53,598 nt of DNA from Pirellulales bacterium. Its GTDB lineage: Bacteria > Planctomycetota > Planctomycetia > Pirellulales > DATAWG01. Of the stretch, positions 44,230 to 52,528 are shown piece by piece. Each line of letters opens with the position of its first letter. The stretch's first letter is position 1. The translations under genes were made by a program, and so were the position numbers. The notes beneath the pieces were generated by a model. It was given only the letters and a program-made list of their open reading frames with translations. It was not told the origin of the DNA and ran no database searches. The DNA is taken from assembly GCA_036267355.1 (NCBI GenBank), contig DATAWG010000104.1:1-53598 (forward strand), read 5' to 3'.

Positions 44230-44255
44230 CCGACGAACTCCGTTTCGATTGTCAT

Positions 44256-44407
44256 CGTAGCAGGCACACTCCGTGTGCCGTCTGAGCACACTAGCCCGAA
44301 GCGTTAGCGAGGACGCGCCGCCGACGCGGGTTCCCCCTCGCTAACGCTTCGGGCTAGTGTCGGGCGCAACGCGGAGCGCAGACGGCACGCGGAGTGTGCC
44401 TGCTACG
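44256..44407. repeat. Nested inverted repeat, 152 bp
   Basis: Outer arms 44256-44284 and 44379-44407 are inverted copies over 29 bp with one mismatch (CGTAGCAGGCACACTCCG...). Inner arms 44288-44312 and 44336-44360 are a perfect 25-bp inverted pair containing the ubiquitous core AGCCCGAAGCGTTAGCGAGG. Thus one palindromic module is nested in another, between the GT39 gene and the ketoacyl-synthase gene. Confidence 0.88.
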
Positions 44408-44467
44408 TTGCTTGCGCTCTGCAGGTTTGCCTCGTGCATCCGAGGTTACGTGTCTCGCTCGCGTCGT

Positions 44468-45682
44468 CTAGGCCGCCTTTAGCACGAGCGATGTGTTGTG
44501 CCCGCCGAAACCGAATGAATTCGAAATCGCCACGCGCACCCGCGCTTCGCGCGGCACGTTGGCCACGTGGCACAAATCGCATTCGGGATCGGGATGATCG
44601 AGGTTCAAGGTCGGCGGAATCGCGCCGTATTTCATCGCCGTCAGGCAGGCGGTGGCTTCGACGGCCGCTGCGGCGCTCAGTAGATGCCCGGTCATGCTTT
44701 TGGTGGAACTGACGGGAATGCGTCGGCAATGGGCGCCGAATACTGCTTGCAGCATTTTCGCTTCGATCGTGTCGCCCACTTGGGTGCCGGTTGCATGGGC
44801 GTTGACGTAATCCACGTCTTCCGGATTCAGCTTCGCGGCTGCGAGCCCTTGGCGGATCGCGGCGATTGCCTGGCTCGGATCGGGGCTCGGAGTAACCAGA
44901 TGATATGCATCGCTCGTGGTTCCAACGCCGGCCAATTCAGCATACGGCTCTCGCGAGCGGCGGCGGGCCTGCTCGGCCCGCTCCAACACGAACAGACATC
45001 CTCCCTCGCCCAGCACCATACCGTCGCGGTCGCGATCGAACGGTCGCAATGCGGTCGCCGGAGTGTCGTTGCGGCGAGAGAGAGCCCGCAGGTTTCCGAA
45101 CGCCGCAAGGGAAAGGGCCGTGATACCGATGTCGGCGGCCCCCGCGATGCAAACATCGACCCAACCCATTTGCAGCCAAGTGAGGGCCTGTGCAAACGCA
45201 TGGTTTCCACTGGCACACGCGGCGGCCACGGATAATTGCGGTCCGCTCAATTGCAATAGCTCGAACGCCTTTTCAGCCGCCGATTTCTCGACGACGCTGG
45301 AATCGAAGACCGCGAAGTTGCCCCGGCGGATATCGAAGTCCCAATGCAGCAGCCATTCGCCGCCGGCGCCGAGCAGCAACCCGATTCGCAGCTTGCCCCG
45401 CTCCTGCCAAAGCCCGGCGTCGCGGAGAGCATTGATACAGCAGAAGACGACCGTTTTTTCAAGCGGCAGCATCGAATCGTAGACGGCCGCATCGAATTCC
45501 GCCGGGCATGGCGGCATATCCACCTGGCCGCCGATCTGGCAGGGATGCTGCGAGACGTCGAAACCGGTCACCGGTCGAATGCCGTTTTTGCCCGCCAGCA
45601 AATTGGCCGAGAAATCGGCGAAATTGTTTCCCAGCGACGTGAGTATGCCAAGGCCGGTAATCCAGATGGGGTTGTCGCTCAT
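44468..45682 (-). CDS. Beta-ketoacyl-ACP synthase (KAS II-like)
   Basis: A 404-aa condensing enzyme. It has the full Cys-His-His set: C156 in VAAACASGNHA, H296 in VNAHATGTQVGD, and H333 in SSTKSMTGHLLSAAA (with K328), plus FGFGGHNTSLVL near the end. It resembles FabF-type and type II polyketide synthase KS subunits. ATG 45682 overlaps the stop of the upstream KAS-like gene by 4 bp (ATGA), a coupled pair as seen for KS and chain-length factor. No ACP, ketoreductase or thioesterase is nearby, so the pathway is unknown. Confidence 0.88.
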   Translation of the reverse strand: MSDNPIWITGLGILTSLGNNFADFSANLLAGKNGIRPVTGFDVSQHPCQIGGQVDMPPCPAEFDAAVYDSMLPLEKTVVFCCINALRDAGLWQERGKLRIGLLLGAGGEWLLHWDFDIRRGNFAVFDSSVVEKSAAEKAFELLQLSGPQLSVAAACASGNHAFAQALTWLQMGWVDVCIAGAADIGITALSLAAFGNLRALSRRNDTPATALRPFDRDRDGMVLGEGGCLFVLERAEQARRRSREPYAELAGVGTTSDAYHLVTPSPDPSQAIAAIRQGLAAAKLNPEDVDYVNAHATGTQVGDTIEAKMLQAVFGAHCRRIPVSSTKSMTGHLLSAAAAVEATACLTAMKYGAIPPTLNLDHPDPECDLCHVANVPREARVRVAISNSFGFGGHNTSLVLKAA

Positions 45683-46593
45683 GAGGAGACTCCGGCCGCA
45701 TCGGTCGGAGGATGTGAAAGAATAGGCACCGGCACCTCACGGAAACCGTCTTTTTCAGGGCTTTTTCGACCAGCTACGGAGCCAGTCCGCGTTCTTTCAC
45801 AAGCGGACAGGCCGAGTTCGATTCGCAATCCGTTTGCGAGCGACCGCCGCCATACGCGGTGCGGCGGCTCGCGACGCTCTTCTTCGAAGATGTATTCCAA
45901 CAGACCGGCGTCGCGGTCGGCCTCCACACGGTTGTTCGAATTCGCATCGAAACGTTCGGCGGGTTCGAATCGCAGATACCCCCATGGACGCGGATGGCCG
46001 GCATGCACCAGCGCGAGCGCCGAGGCCACGCACACCGAATCCGGCCCGGCTTGCCCTTTGCGATCGAAGCCGGCCTCGGGCAGCCATTTGCTCGACACGA
46101 GCCAAACGCCGCGCCACGCCGCTTGCCGCATGATGCCTGCAAGCGCGAGCAGGCCCGTGTTTTCGCTCTCGTGGCCGCCATTGGCGCCGATTGCCGGGCC
46201 GTGCATGCCGAGGCCCAAGCTGATCGTGCCGGAGACGGAATGGGCCGTTCGATGTGGAATCACTTGCACCGATACGCCCCACGCACCCTCGGCAACGAAT
46301 TTGTCGAGCATTACGCCGAAGGCGGCTCGGCCCAAAAAGCGGGAGATTGAAACCACGGCCCACGGGCCGAAATCTTCGTCCTCCATTCCGAACTCGGCCC
46401 GGGCTCGATACAAGGCGGCGAGCGCCGCTAGCGTCTGTTCATCGCTGTGTTTGAGAAACAGCGGATTTAGCTTCACGGAGAAACAGGCCGGCGGCTGCTT
46501 GCGCATGGCCGCCAGTTCAGCGACGGACATTCGCGCCACGCCGCGGGCAACGACCGCCAGTTCAAACGGCTCGACTTCGCTAGGGATCGACAT
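45679..46593 (-). CDS. Ketoacyl-synthase-like chain-length-factor-type protein lacking catalytic Cys
   Basis: A 304-aa protein matching the N-terminal ketoacyl-synthase fold (Ketoacyl-synt_2-like): VKLNPLFLKHSDEQTLAALA, AVVSISRFLGRAAFGVMLDK, VQVIPHRTAHSVSGTISLGL. At the nucleophile position it has GPAIGANGGHESENTG, that is, no cysteine, so it cannot condense acyl chains itself. It lacks much of the usual C-terminal half. It precedes the active KAS with a 4-bp overlap, which suggests a heterodimer. ATG 46593 has GGAAGG about 9 nt upstream; the longer frame to 46755 adds unconserved residues. Confidence 0.75.
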   Translation of the reverse strand: MSIPSEVEPFELAVVARGVARMSVAELAAMRKQPPACFSVKLNPLFLKHSDEQTLAALAALYRARAEFGMEDEDFGPWAVVSISRFLGRAAFGVMLDKFVAEGAWGVSVQVIPHRTAHSVSGTISLGLGMHGPAIGANGGHESENTGLLALAGIMRQAAWRGVWLVSSKWLPEAGFDRKGQAGPDSVCVASALALVHAGHPRPWGYLRFEPAERFDANSNNRVEADRDAGLLEYIFEEERREPPHRVWRRSLANGLRIELGLSACERTRTGSVAGRKSPEKDGFREVPVPILSHPPTDAAGVSS

Positions 46594-46828
46594 AGGAAAA
46601 ATAACCTTCCGGCCGCGACTGCGGTGGGCGCGACTGCAAATGGCGACGGAGGATAGTGTTTTCCGTGGCTTCGCCACAACCCCATTTCCGCGATGGCGCG
46701 CCGGACCAAACCCGACACTCCGCGGGGCCGGGGCATTTTCCCGGCGCAAATGCAACCCCGCGGACTTTTGAAGCCCGCTGGCCGTCTTCCGAACAAAAAG
46801 TGAAAAAGTGACCGCGGACCAAAATCTG

Positions 46829-46858
46829 TTGTCGCCGGCTCCGCATCATTGCTATGCT
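46829..46858 (+). promoter_or_regulatory. Candidate sigma70-like promoter of csrA
   Basis: TTGTCG (46829-46834) and TATGCT (46853-46858) are separated by 18 bp and lie about 40 bp before the csrA start. The rest of 46594-46828 shows no gene. Planctomycete promoters are poorly defined, so this is a weak call. Confidence 0.35.
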
Positions 46859-46898
46859 GGTGGCACGATCGCATGCCACTATCAAGGAGGGGATCGCG

Positions 46899-47126
46899 AT
46901 GCTTGTCTTTACGCGCAAAGCCGGCGAAACAATTGTCATCAACGGCGACATTGCGGTGACGATCGTTCGCGTCGGCCCGAACGACGTTCGCATCGGCATC
47001 GAAGCCCCCGCCGAAACGCCGATCGTTCGCAACGATGCGGCGCCGCAAGCGAACGGGGGCAAGCGTGAGGGGGCAGGACGCGGACGGCAGCCACCCCGAT
47101 CGATGCGATGCCGTAGCCTGTCGTAG
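46899..47126 (+). CDS. csrA: CsrA-type RNA-binding regulator with unusual tail
   Basis: A 75-aa protein. The N-terminal 40 residues follow the CsrA/RsmA beta-strand pattern (MLVFTRKAGETIVING, VTIVRVGPNDVRIGIEAP). Arg44, essential for RNA binding in E. coli CsrA, is at the same number (PIVRND). The usual HREEIYQRI helix is missing and is replaced by a Gly/Arg/Pro-rich tail (GGKREGAGRGRQ). ATG 46899 has AAGGAGG 8 nt upstream; the longer frame from 46854 is a shadow. CsrA binds GGA motifs in mRNA leaders and alters translation. Confidence 0.87.
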   Translation: MLVFTRKAGETIVINGDIAVTIVRVGPNDVRIGIEAPAETPIVRNDAAPQANGGKREGAGRGRQPPRSMRCRSLS

Positions 47127-47187
47127 GTCGCTTGCGGTTTCGACCATCGCACCACAGGTCGGCGAATCGAGATCACTTGCCCGCCAA

Positions 47188-48051
47188 TCACAGCCGATTC
47201 GTCCAATCGGGATTGCCGAACTTCTCCGCGGCCAACCGCGCGGTCAATTCTTGCGGCCAAGTCGTCGCCATTCCGCTGCAGTCGAATGCCGAGCAAACCG
47301 CCTCGCGCAGCCGTTTGGCATCGAGCGGCAAATTGATGACAAAATGCGAATGCCGCCGGCCGGCGCGGTAGGCGGGCTGGCGCGGCGGCGTGCCCAGGCA
47401 GGCGTCGAGCGATCGCAACGGAAAACCGTACAGCAGCGTGCCGTGGTAGAGCAGCCAATCGCGGCGCACCCGCAGGCTGTTGCCCGAGAATTTGCGTTCC
47501 CGCACGGCCAAATCGCTGATCCCGCGGCGGGCCACGCCGGGCACGATCTGCCCGATGGCCGAGGCCAGCGTTTCAAGGACCCAGCGGTGCGTCGTGTCAA
47601 CGCCGCTCAATTCCGGCCGGCTCCGCCGATCCAGCACCAGCGCATACATCAGCGAGCCGGGCCCCGCCAGGATTGCCGCGCCGCCGCTCGATCGGCGGAG
47701 CACCTCAATGCGTCGCTCCCGGCAGGTGGCAAGGTTCACCTCGTCGAGCAGCCGCGACGAGGAGCCGAGCACGACCATAAACTCGCGCGGTTCCCAGAGC
47801 CGCAAGGTTTCGCCGACTGGCGGCGAGGCGGAGGCGGATTGGGCTGGCTCGACGGCCGCTTGCGGCGGTGCATCGATTGAAGGCGAACCAGCTTGCTCGC
47901 GAGCGCGTCGCAGCGCGGTCTCGCTGAGGCTTCGGGCGAGTGTGGGGGAATCAACCGCTGGCGAGGAGTTCGATTCCGCTGCGAACAATAGCGCTTCATC
48001 GAGCGCCAAATTCGCGGCCGGTGTGTCGAGCGTCAGATCGAGAAATTGCAT
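47188..48051 (-). CDS. Lipoate-protein ligase A / LplA-LipB family protein with repeat-derived insert
   Basis: A 287-aa protein of the biotin/lipoate ligase fold. It shows RRSSGGAAILAGPGSLMYAL and the catalytic-lysine region VRERKFSGNSLRVRR followed by LLYHGTLLYGFPL. After NLALDEALL (residue 22) an insert of about 50 residues (26-80, Ala/Ser/Pro/Arg-rich) precedes ETLRLWEPREFMVVLG; in relatives this gap is short. The insert DNA carries a 25-bp diverged copy of the AGCCCGAAGCGTTAGCGAGG core (47920-47944), translated as ARSLSE. ATG 48051 is the start. It is convergent with csrA. Confidence 0.84.
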   Translation of the reverse strand: MQFLDLTLDTPAANLALDEALLFAAESNSSPAVDSPTLARSLSETALRRAREQAGSPSIDAPPQAAVEPAQSASASPPVGETLRLWEPREFMVVLGSSSRLLDEVNLATCRERRIEVLRRSSGGAAILAGPGSLMYALVLDRRSRPELSGVDTTHRWVLETLASAIGQIVPGVARRGISDLAVRERKFSGNSLRVRRDWLLYHGTLLYGFPLRSLDACLGTPPRQPAYRAGRRHSHFVINLPLDAKRLREAVCSAFDCSGMATTWPQELTARLAAEKFGNPDWTNRL

Positions 48052-48260
48052 GAATCAACGTGACGGTATGCGGGTGCCACTACTGGCTCGTTCGGCACCG
48101 TGACGTTGCCGAGCGGCTCTCACTGCCGGGCAAGCCAGCAGTTGCACCCGTGTGATGTAGTCCGTGTTGTTGGTGCTCCTGCGGCTGCCGGGCGATTGAC
48201 GGCCTGCCGGGCTCGCCTAAACTAAATGGGTAACGATCTCATCTTTTTCCTGCCGCGACC

Positions 48261-49328
48261 ATGTCTGATTCCAATCCCGATCGAAAGCCGATTTCGCCGA
48301 ACGACGCTTTGCCGCCGGTCGAGCCCCCCAGCGCGGCATTCTTGGTGCAGTTGTTCCTGATTCCCGGCATCATCGTCGGCGTCATCGTGCTGGTGTGGGT
48401 GATGTTCAACTGGATTGCGCATTCCGGCAGCGGCGATCCGCAAGAATACGTCGAGGCGCTCAGGCGCAACTCTTCCGACGTCTGGCAGAAGGCGGAAATT
48501 CTAGCCGAAATGCTTCGCAACGACCGCCGCAACGAGTTGAAAAGCAATCCCACTCTGGCGGGCGACTTGGCCGACATCCTCGACCAGCGAATTGCCACCG
48601 GCGATATGGACGAAGCGTCTGTCAATCTCCGCGTGTATCTTAGCAGTGCCTTGGGGCAGTTCAACACGCCTGCCGGTTTGCCGGCCCTGCTGAAGGCCGC
48701 CAGCACCAATCGCAGCGACGCGGAGTTGCCCGTCCGCCGTGCGGCGCTCGACGCCATCGGCTCGCTGGCCGCCAATGTTCAGGCCACCACGAACGCGCCG
48801 CTCTCGGATCCGGCGCTGGTGGACTGTCTGCTGGCCGCATCGCGCGATCCGGAGTCGGTGATTCGACTGCGGGCGGCATACGTGCTGGGCATCGTCGGCG
48901 GACCGAAGGCCATCCTTCGACTGGTGGAACTATTGAACGACCCATATCCCGACGTCGCCTACAACGCGGCCACGGGATTGGCCCGGCATGGCGACGTGCG
49001 CGCGATCGGCGAGCTATCGGAAATGCTGCACACCGGCGAATCCTCGCCGTCGCTGGAAAAGGAAGACGCCGAGCTACGCGATGAAAAACGCACGGCGATC
49101 ATCGTCAATGCCCTGCGGGCCGTGGGTCAATTGGCCGACGTGAATCCGCAGGCCGATCTGAGCCGCGTCGAGCCGGAGGTGCGGGCATGGCAGCGGGCCG
49201 ACGCCAGCGCCGCATTCGGCGTAGCGAACGTTCCGCTCGAAATCCGCCAGGCCGCGCTAGCCACCGGTGAAATCCTCGCCGATCGTCCATCGCCGCGCGG
49301 CGCCCGGCCGGCGACGGCGGCGAAGTAA
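48261..49328 (+). CDS. Membrane-anchored HEAT-repeat protein
   Basis: A 355-aa protein with one N-terminal membrane helix (about residues 27-53, LFLIPGIIVGVIVLVWVMF) and HEAT-type helical repeats in the rest (LPVRRAALDAIGSLAA, VIRLRAAYVLGIVGGPKAIL, DVAYNAATGLARHGDVRAIG). HEAT arrays bind proteins; the partner is unknown. A Pro-rich N-terminal segment lies on one side of the membrane. ATG 48261 fits. The gene is divergent from the lipoate ligase gene (209-bp gap) and ends before strong hairpins. Confidence 0.85.
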   Translation: MSDSNPDRKPISPNDALPPVEPPSAAFLVQLFLIPGIIVGVIVLVWVMFNWIAHSGSGDPQEYVEALRRNSSDVWQKAEILAEMLRNDRRNELKSNPTLAGDLADILDQRIATGDMDEASVNLRVYLSSALGQFNTPAGLPALLKAASTNRSDAELPVRRAALDAIGSLAANVQATTNAPLSDPALVDCLLAASRDPESVIRLRAAYVLGIVGGPKAILRLVELLNDPYPDVAYNAATGLARHGDVRAIGELSEMLHTGESSPSLEKEDAELRDEKRTAIIVNALRAVGQLADVNPQADLSRVEPEVRAWQRADASAAFGVANVPLEIRQAALATGEILADRPSPRGARPATAAK

Positions 49329-49452
49329 TTCCGCCAAGGCCTGCCCCCAAAGGCTCTTCGAGGGGGTTTTCATCCGATGAGAATCTGTAGCAGTCGTATC
49401 GGCTGCTCTCTTTTTCTGACGAGATGCGTTTCGTATTCACGGACAAAACACT

Positions 49453-49484
49453 GGCCTCGCGATCCACCGAGAGATCGCGAGGCC
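49453..49484. terminator. Strong 12-bp stem, bidirectional terminator candidate
   Basis: Arms 49453-49464 and 49473-49484 are a perfect 12-bp inverted repeat (GGCCTCGCGATC) around an 8-nt loop, followed by TTTGGG. It lies between the HEAT gene (+) and the coiled-coil gene (-), which converge here. A second, weaker hairpin (AGCAG..CTGCT then CTCTTTTTCTG) lies at about 49391-49420. Confidence 0.65.
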
Positions 49485-49621
49485 TTTGGGATTAGCACGA
49501 TTTTCACGCAGCCGATCCATAGCGAGTGAACGGCTACTTGCCGCTCGCCCGGTTGGTATGCGTGCCACTAGCTCCGGGCAACGTAGCAGGCGGGAAACCA
49601 TCGATGCACGGCAAGCGGATG

Positions 49622-50878
49622 CTAACAGCGAAGCAAATCAAGCAATTGCTTGCCATAGCCAACCTTCACCGGCCGGGCGGCTTGTTCGGCGGCGGCGTGT
49701 TTTTCGGCCGCGGCCTTGAGCGCGTTGTCGGCGGCGGTCTTCGCCTCGAGCGCGGCTCTGGCGGCTTTGTCCGCCGCGGCCAACTCGTCGGCGGCCATTT
49801 TCGCCTTTTGCTCGGCCTCGACCTTCGCGCGGGTCGCGGCTTGCGCGGCTCGATCAGCCTCGGCTCGCAACTCGGCGGCGGCGCGGCTTGCCTTTTCGGC
49901 CGCCAGACGTTCGGCGGCGATTTGCTTCGCGGCCTTGTCGGCTTCGGTCTTAACGCGAACCGCGTCTTGCTCGGCCTTCGCCAATGCGGCCTTGTCGGCG
50001 GCGGCGGCTTGGGCGGCCCGGTCGGCTTGAGCCTGCTTCTTAGTAATCGTTTGCTGAGTTTCCGCGACCGCGGCTTGCTCTTGCGCCGCCAGATGTGCGA
50101 TCTGATCGACGCCCGACTTTGCCTCGGCGGCAAGCCGTTGGGCTTGCGCGGCGTTCGCAGCCAGCACCCGCTGGTTGGCTTCGAGCTTAGCGGCTAGCTC
50201 CGCTTCGGCTTTGGCTTTGGCGGCGGCCTGCGCGGCGAGATCGGCGGCGGCTTTTTCATCCGCCGTAGCCTTCACCGCAGCAGCCTGCTGCGCGGCAGCG
50301 ATTTTGGCCGCTTTCCCGGAATTAATCTTTGCTTGGGCGACCGCTTCCGCGGCACGCGTGAAACTGGCTTTGGCTTCGGAGGCGGCCTGTGCAGCCCGGG
50401 CGGCCTCGGCTTCCGCTCGTACGGCAACCTTGGCGAGATGGCGGGTTGACGCTTGATCGCCGATTGCGCGGGCGGCACGATCGGCATCGGCTTTGGCCTT
50501 GGCGACCGCGGCTTCCTGCTCGGCGGCCAATTTGGCTGCCTTTTCGGCCGCTGTCTTCGCGGCGCTGGCGACTTGCTCGGCATGAGCGACGGCGGCCTTT
50601 TCTTCGGCGGCAGCCGTAGCGGCCTTCGTGGCCGCGGCCTTCAACGTGGCGGCAGCCTGATCGGCCCTTTCAGCAGTTCGTTTCTGAGCCGTGGCGGCTT
50701 GGTCGGCAGCCTGGGCGGCCGCTTGCAGTTCGCGCATATGCCGCTGGTGCGTGGCATCCGCGACTACTTTTTGCTCGGCCGCTTTTTGCTCGGCCGCTTT
50801 ATTGCCCGAATCCGCGCGGGCGGCAAGTGGAATCGAGAAGGTCAAACCAATTAGCGCAATCAAACTCCAAGTTTTCAT
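49622..50878 (-). CDS. Secreted Ala-rich coiled-coil protein
   Basis: A 418-aa protein. A signal peptide is clear (TWSLIALIGLTFSIPLAARA). The remainder is almost entirely Ala/Lys/Glu/Gln heptad-like repeats such as ADQAATAQKRTAERADQAAA and KAAADLAAQAAAKAKAEAEL, predicting one very long helix or coiled coil, with VKVGYGKQLLDLLRC at the end. It recalls TolA- or LEA-like linkers but has no TolA domain. ATG 50878 is chosen; the frame to 51022 lacks a signal. It follows lemA by 167 bp on the same strand. The free cysteine at the last position is notable. Confidence 0.75.
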   Translation of the reverse strand: MKTWSLIALIGLTFSIPLAARADSGNKAAEQKAAEQKVVADATHQRHMRELQAAAQAADQAATAQKRTAERADQAAATLKAAATKAATAAAEEKAAVAHAEQVASAAKTAAEKAAKLAAEQEAAVAKAKADADRAARAIGDQASTRHLAKVAVRAEAEAARAAQAASEAKASFTRAAEAVAQAKINSGKAAKIAAAQQAAAVKATADEKAAADLAAQAAAKAKAEAELAAKLEANQRVLAANAAQAQRLAAEAKSGVDQIAHLAAQEQAAVAETQQTITKKQAQADRAAQAAAADKAALAKAEQDAVRVKTEADKAAKQIAAERLAAEKASRAAAELRAEADRAAQAATRAKVEAEQKAKMAADELAAADKAARAALEAKTAADNALKAAAEKHAAAEQAARPVKVGYGKQLLDLLRC

Positions 50879-51045
50879 CGCGAGAACTCCGAAAAATGAG
50901 GACCGGTGGGTGGGAACAATCAGGACACGTTCAAGCCGAACGCGCAAATCAGACGGGAGATTCGAGGCAGGACCAGCATTCTTGCATAGCCCTGGCGCGA
51001 ATGCAACGATTTCGCCCGCCAAAAACGTGCGGCAATCCGGCTGCC

Positions 51046-51642
51046 CTATTTGCCGCTGCCGGCAGGCGCCGAGAAATCGACTTTCGGGGCCGTGCGGGCC
51101 GCCTTGTCGATCTGAAAATATTCCGCCTCGCGGACGCCGGCCAATCGAGCGAAAAAGGTGCCGGGGAATTGCCGCACATACGTGTTCAATGCCCGCACCG
51201 ATTCATTGTACCGCTCGCGTTCGACGCTCAGCCGGTTTTCGGTTCCTTCGATTTGATCCTGCAGCTTCAAAAACGCTTCGTTCGATTTCAATTGCGGGTA
51301 GGCTTCCTGCAACAGCAGCAATCGCGACAGAGCCGATTCCACTTGCGTGGCAGCGCGCGCCTTGTCGGCAACGGTGTCGGCCTGAAAATAGGCCTTGCGG
51401 GCATTGGCGATGCCGAGAAACACGGCTTGCTCTTGACCGGCGGTGCCTTTCACCGTTGCGACCAGATTGGGGATCAGGTCGTAGCGGCGCTGGAGCTGGT
51501 TCTCGACCTGCGACCAATTGTTTTTGACCGCTTCATCCATGGAGATGGCGCGGTTGTAGCCCATGAAGACGCAGCCGCCGCCGAGCACGGCGATCGCCAG
51601 CAGTGCGATGAAGAAGAATGCGAGCAATTGCAACGGTTTCAT
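51046..51642 (-). CDS. lemA: LemA family protein
   Basis: A 198-aa protein with an N-terminal membrane segment (LLAFFFIALLAIAVLGGGC) and the helical LemA domain: YNRAISMDEAVKNNWSQVEN, QLQRRYDLIPNLVATVKG, YPQLKSNEAFLKLQDQIEGT and ENRLSVERERYNESVRALNT, with the closing FPGTFFARL. LemA proteins commonly pair with TPM-domain proteins, as here (58 bp downstream of the TPM gene on the same strand); a role in envelope stress or membrane complexes is suspected but unproven. ATG 51642 fits. Confidence 0.92.
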   Translation of the reverse strand: MKPLQLLAFFFIALLAIAVLGGGCVFMGYNRAISMDEAVKNNWSQVENQLQRRYDLIPNLVATVKGTAGQEQAVFLGIANARKAYFQADTVADKARAATQVESALSRLLLLQEAYPQLKSNEAFLKLQDQIEGTENRLSVERERYNESVRALNTYVRQFPGTFFARLAGVREAEYFQIDKAARTAPKVDFSAPAGSGK

Positions 51643-51700
51643 CGGATGAACCTCGTGCGTGTTTTCCTAAAAAAAGTGCGAACGCTTCGCCGAGCGAAAA

Positions 51701-52528
51701 TTACCAACTCGCTCCGCCGCCGCCGCCACCGAACGATCCGCCGCCGCCAAACGATCCGCCGCCGCCAAACGAACCGCCACCGCCGCCGAACGAACTACCG
51801 CCAAACGAGCCGCCACCGAAACCGCCGCCGCCCCATCCAGATCCGCCGTACCAGCCCGATCCTCCGCCGCGGCGGAACGACATCCAACCGATAACGCCGA
51901 ACATGAGCATGATAATTATCTTGACGACCAGCGGCGCAATGCTCGGATTACGTTGCGCTTGCGGCGGCTGAACACCGCTCAGGCCCTGAATGGTGATATT
52001 CGCATCATCGGCGACTTTCTTGATCACCGCGAGCGTGAGAACATTGATTCCCTCGGAATATTTTCCCGCGCGAAAGTAATCCGCGGCCACCTTTCGCGAC
52101 AGCGTGCCGCACCAAGAATCGGGCAGATCTCCCTCTAATCCATATCCGGTTTGAATGCGGACTTTGCGATCTTGCACGGCGACGACGATCAGCGCCCCGT
52201 TGCTCTTCGCCTTGGTGCCGAGCTTCCATAACTGGCCGTGCCGTTGGGCAAACTGAAAAATATCCTCTTCGCCGGTCGTTTTGACCGTGAGCACTTTGAT
52301 CTCATCGGTCGTCTTCTGCTTAAGCTGGGCAAGCAGATCATCGAGATGCTGTTTGGTCGCGGCGTCGATCACCTGCGCATCGTCGACGACGAACTCGCGC
52401 GTATCCTGAACGGTGATCAGCTTCTCGGCAGCGGAAAGCCGATCGACGAAAACGAGCAGCATCGCCGCGAGTGCGACGATCGCGGCAATGGCCTGCCGCC
52501 AGCGGATTTGCGGCGCACTACCAGCCAT
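51701..52528 (-). CDS. TPM-domain protein (YgcG family)
   Basis: A 275-aa exported protein. A signal-like helix (AIAAIVALAAMLLVFVDRLS) precedes a TPM domain (VVDDAQVIDAATKQHLDDLL, KVLTVKTTGEEDIFQFAQRH, NGALIVVAVQDRKVRIQTGY, GYGLEGDLPDSWCGTLSRKV). A second helix (VKIIIMLMFGVIGWMSF) and a Gly/Ser tail of GGGSFGG repeats follow, as is typical of the family. ATG 52528 has GAGAG 8 nt upstream and overlaps the NTase-like stop by 11 bp; ATG 52555 has no ribosome site. Confidence 0.88.
   Translation of the reverse strand: MAGSAPQIRWRQAIAAIVALAAMLLVFVDRLSAAEKLITVQDTREFVVDDAQVIDAATKQHLDDLLAQLKQKTTDEIKVLTVKTTGEEDIFQFAQRHGQLWKLGTKAKSNGALIVVAVQDRKVRIQTGYGLEGDLPDSWCGTLSRKVAADYFRAGKYSEGINVLTLAVIKKVADDANITIQGLSGVQPPQAQRNPSIAPLVVKIIIMLMFGVIGWMSFRRGGGSGWYGGSGWGGGGFGGGSFGGSSFGGGGGSFGGGGSFGGGGSFGGGGGGASW

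Noticed and set aside
45344-46771. 475-aa open frame on the plus strand
   Set aside because: Antisense to both ketoacyl-synthase genes, Arg/Ser/Pro-rich shadow.
51618-51971. Proline-rich protein (PPPPPNDPP repeats)
   Set aside because: Antisense of the Gly/Ser tail of the TPM gene.
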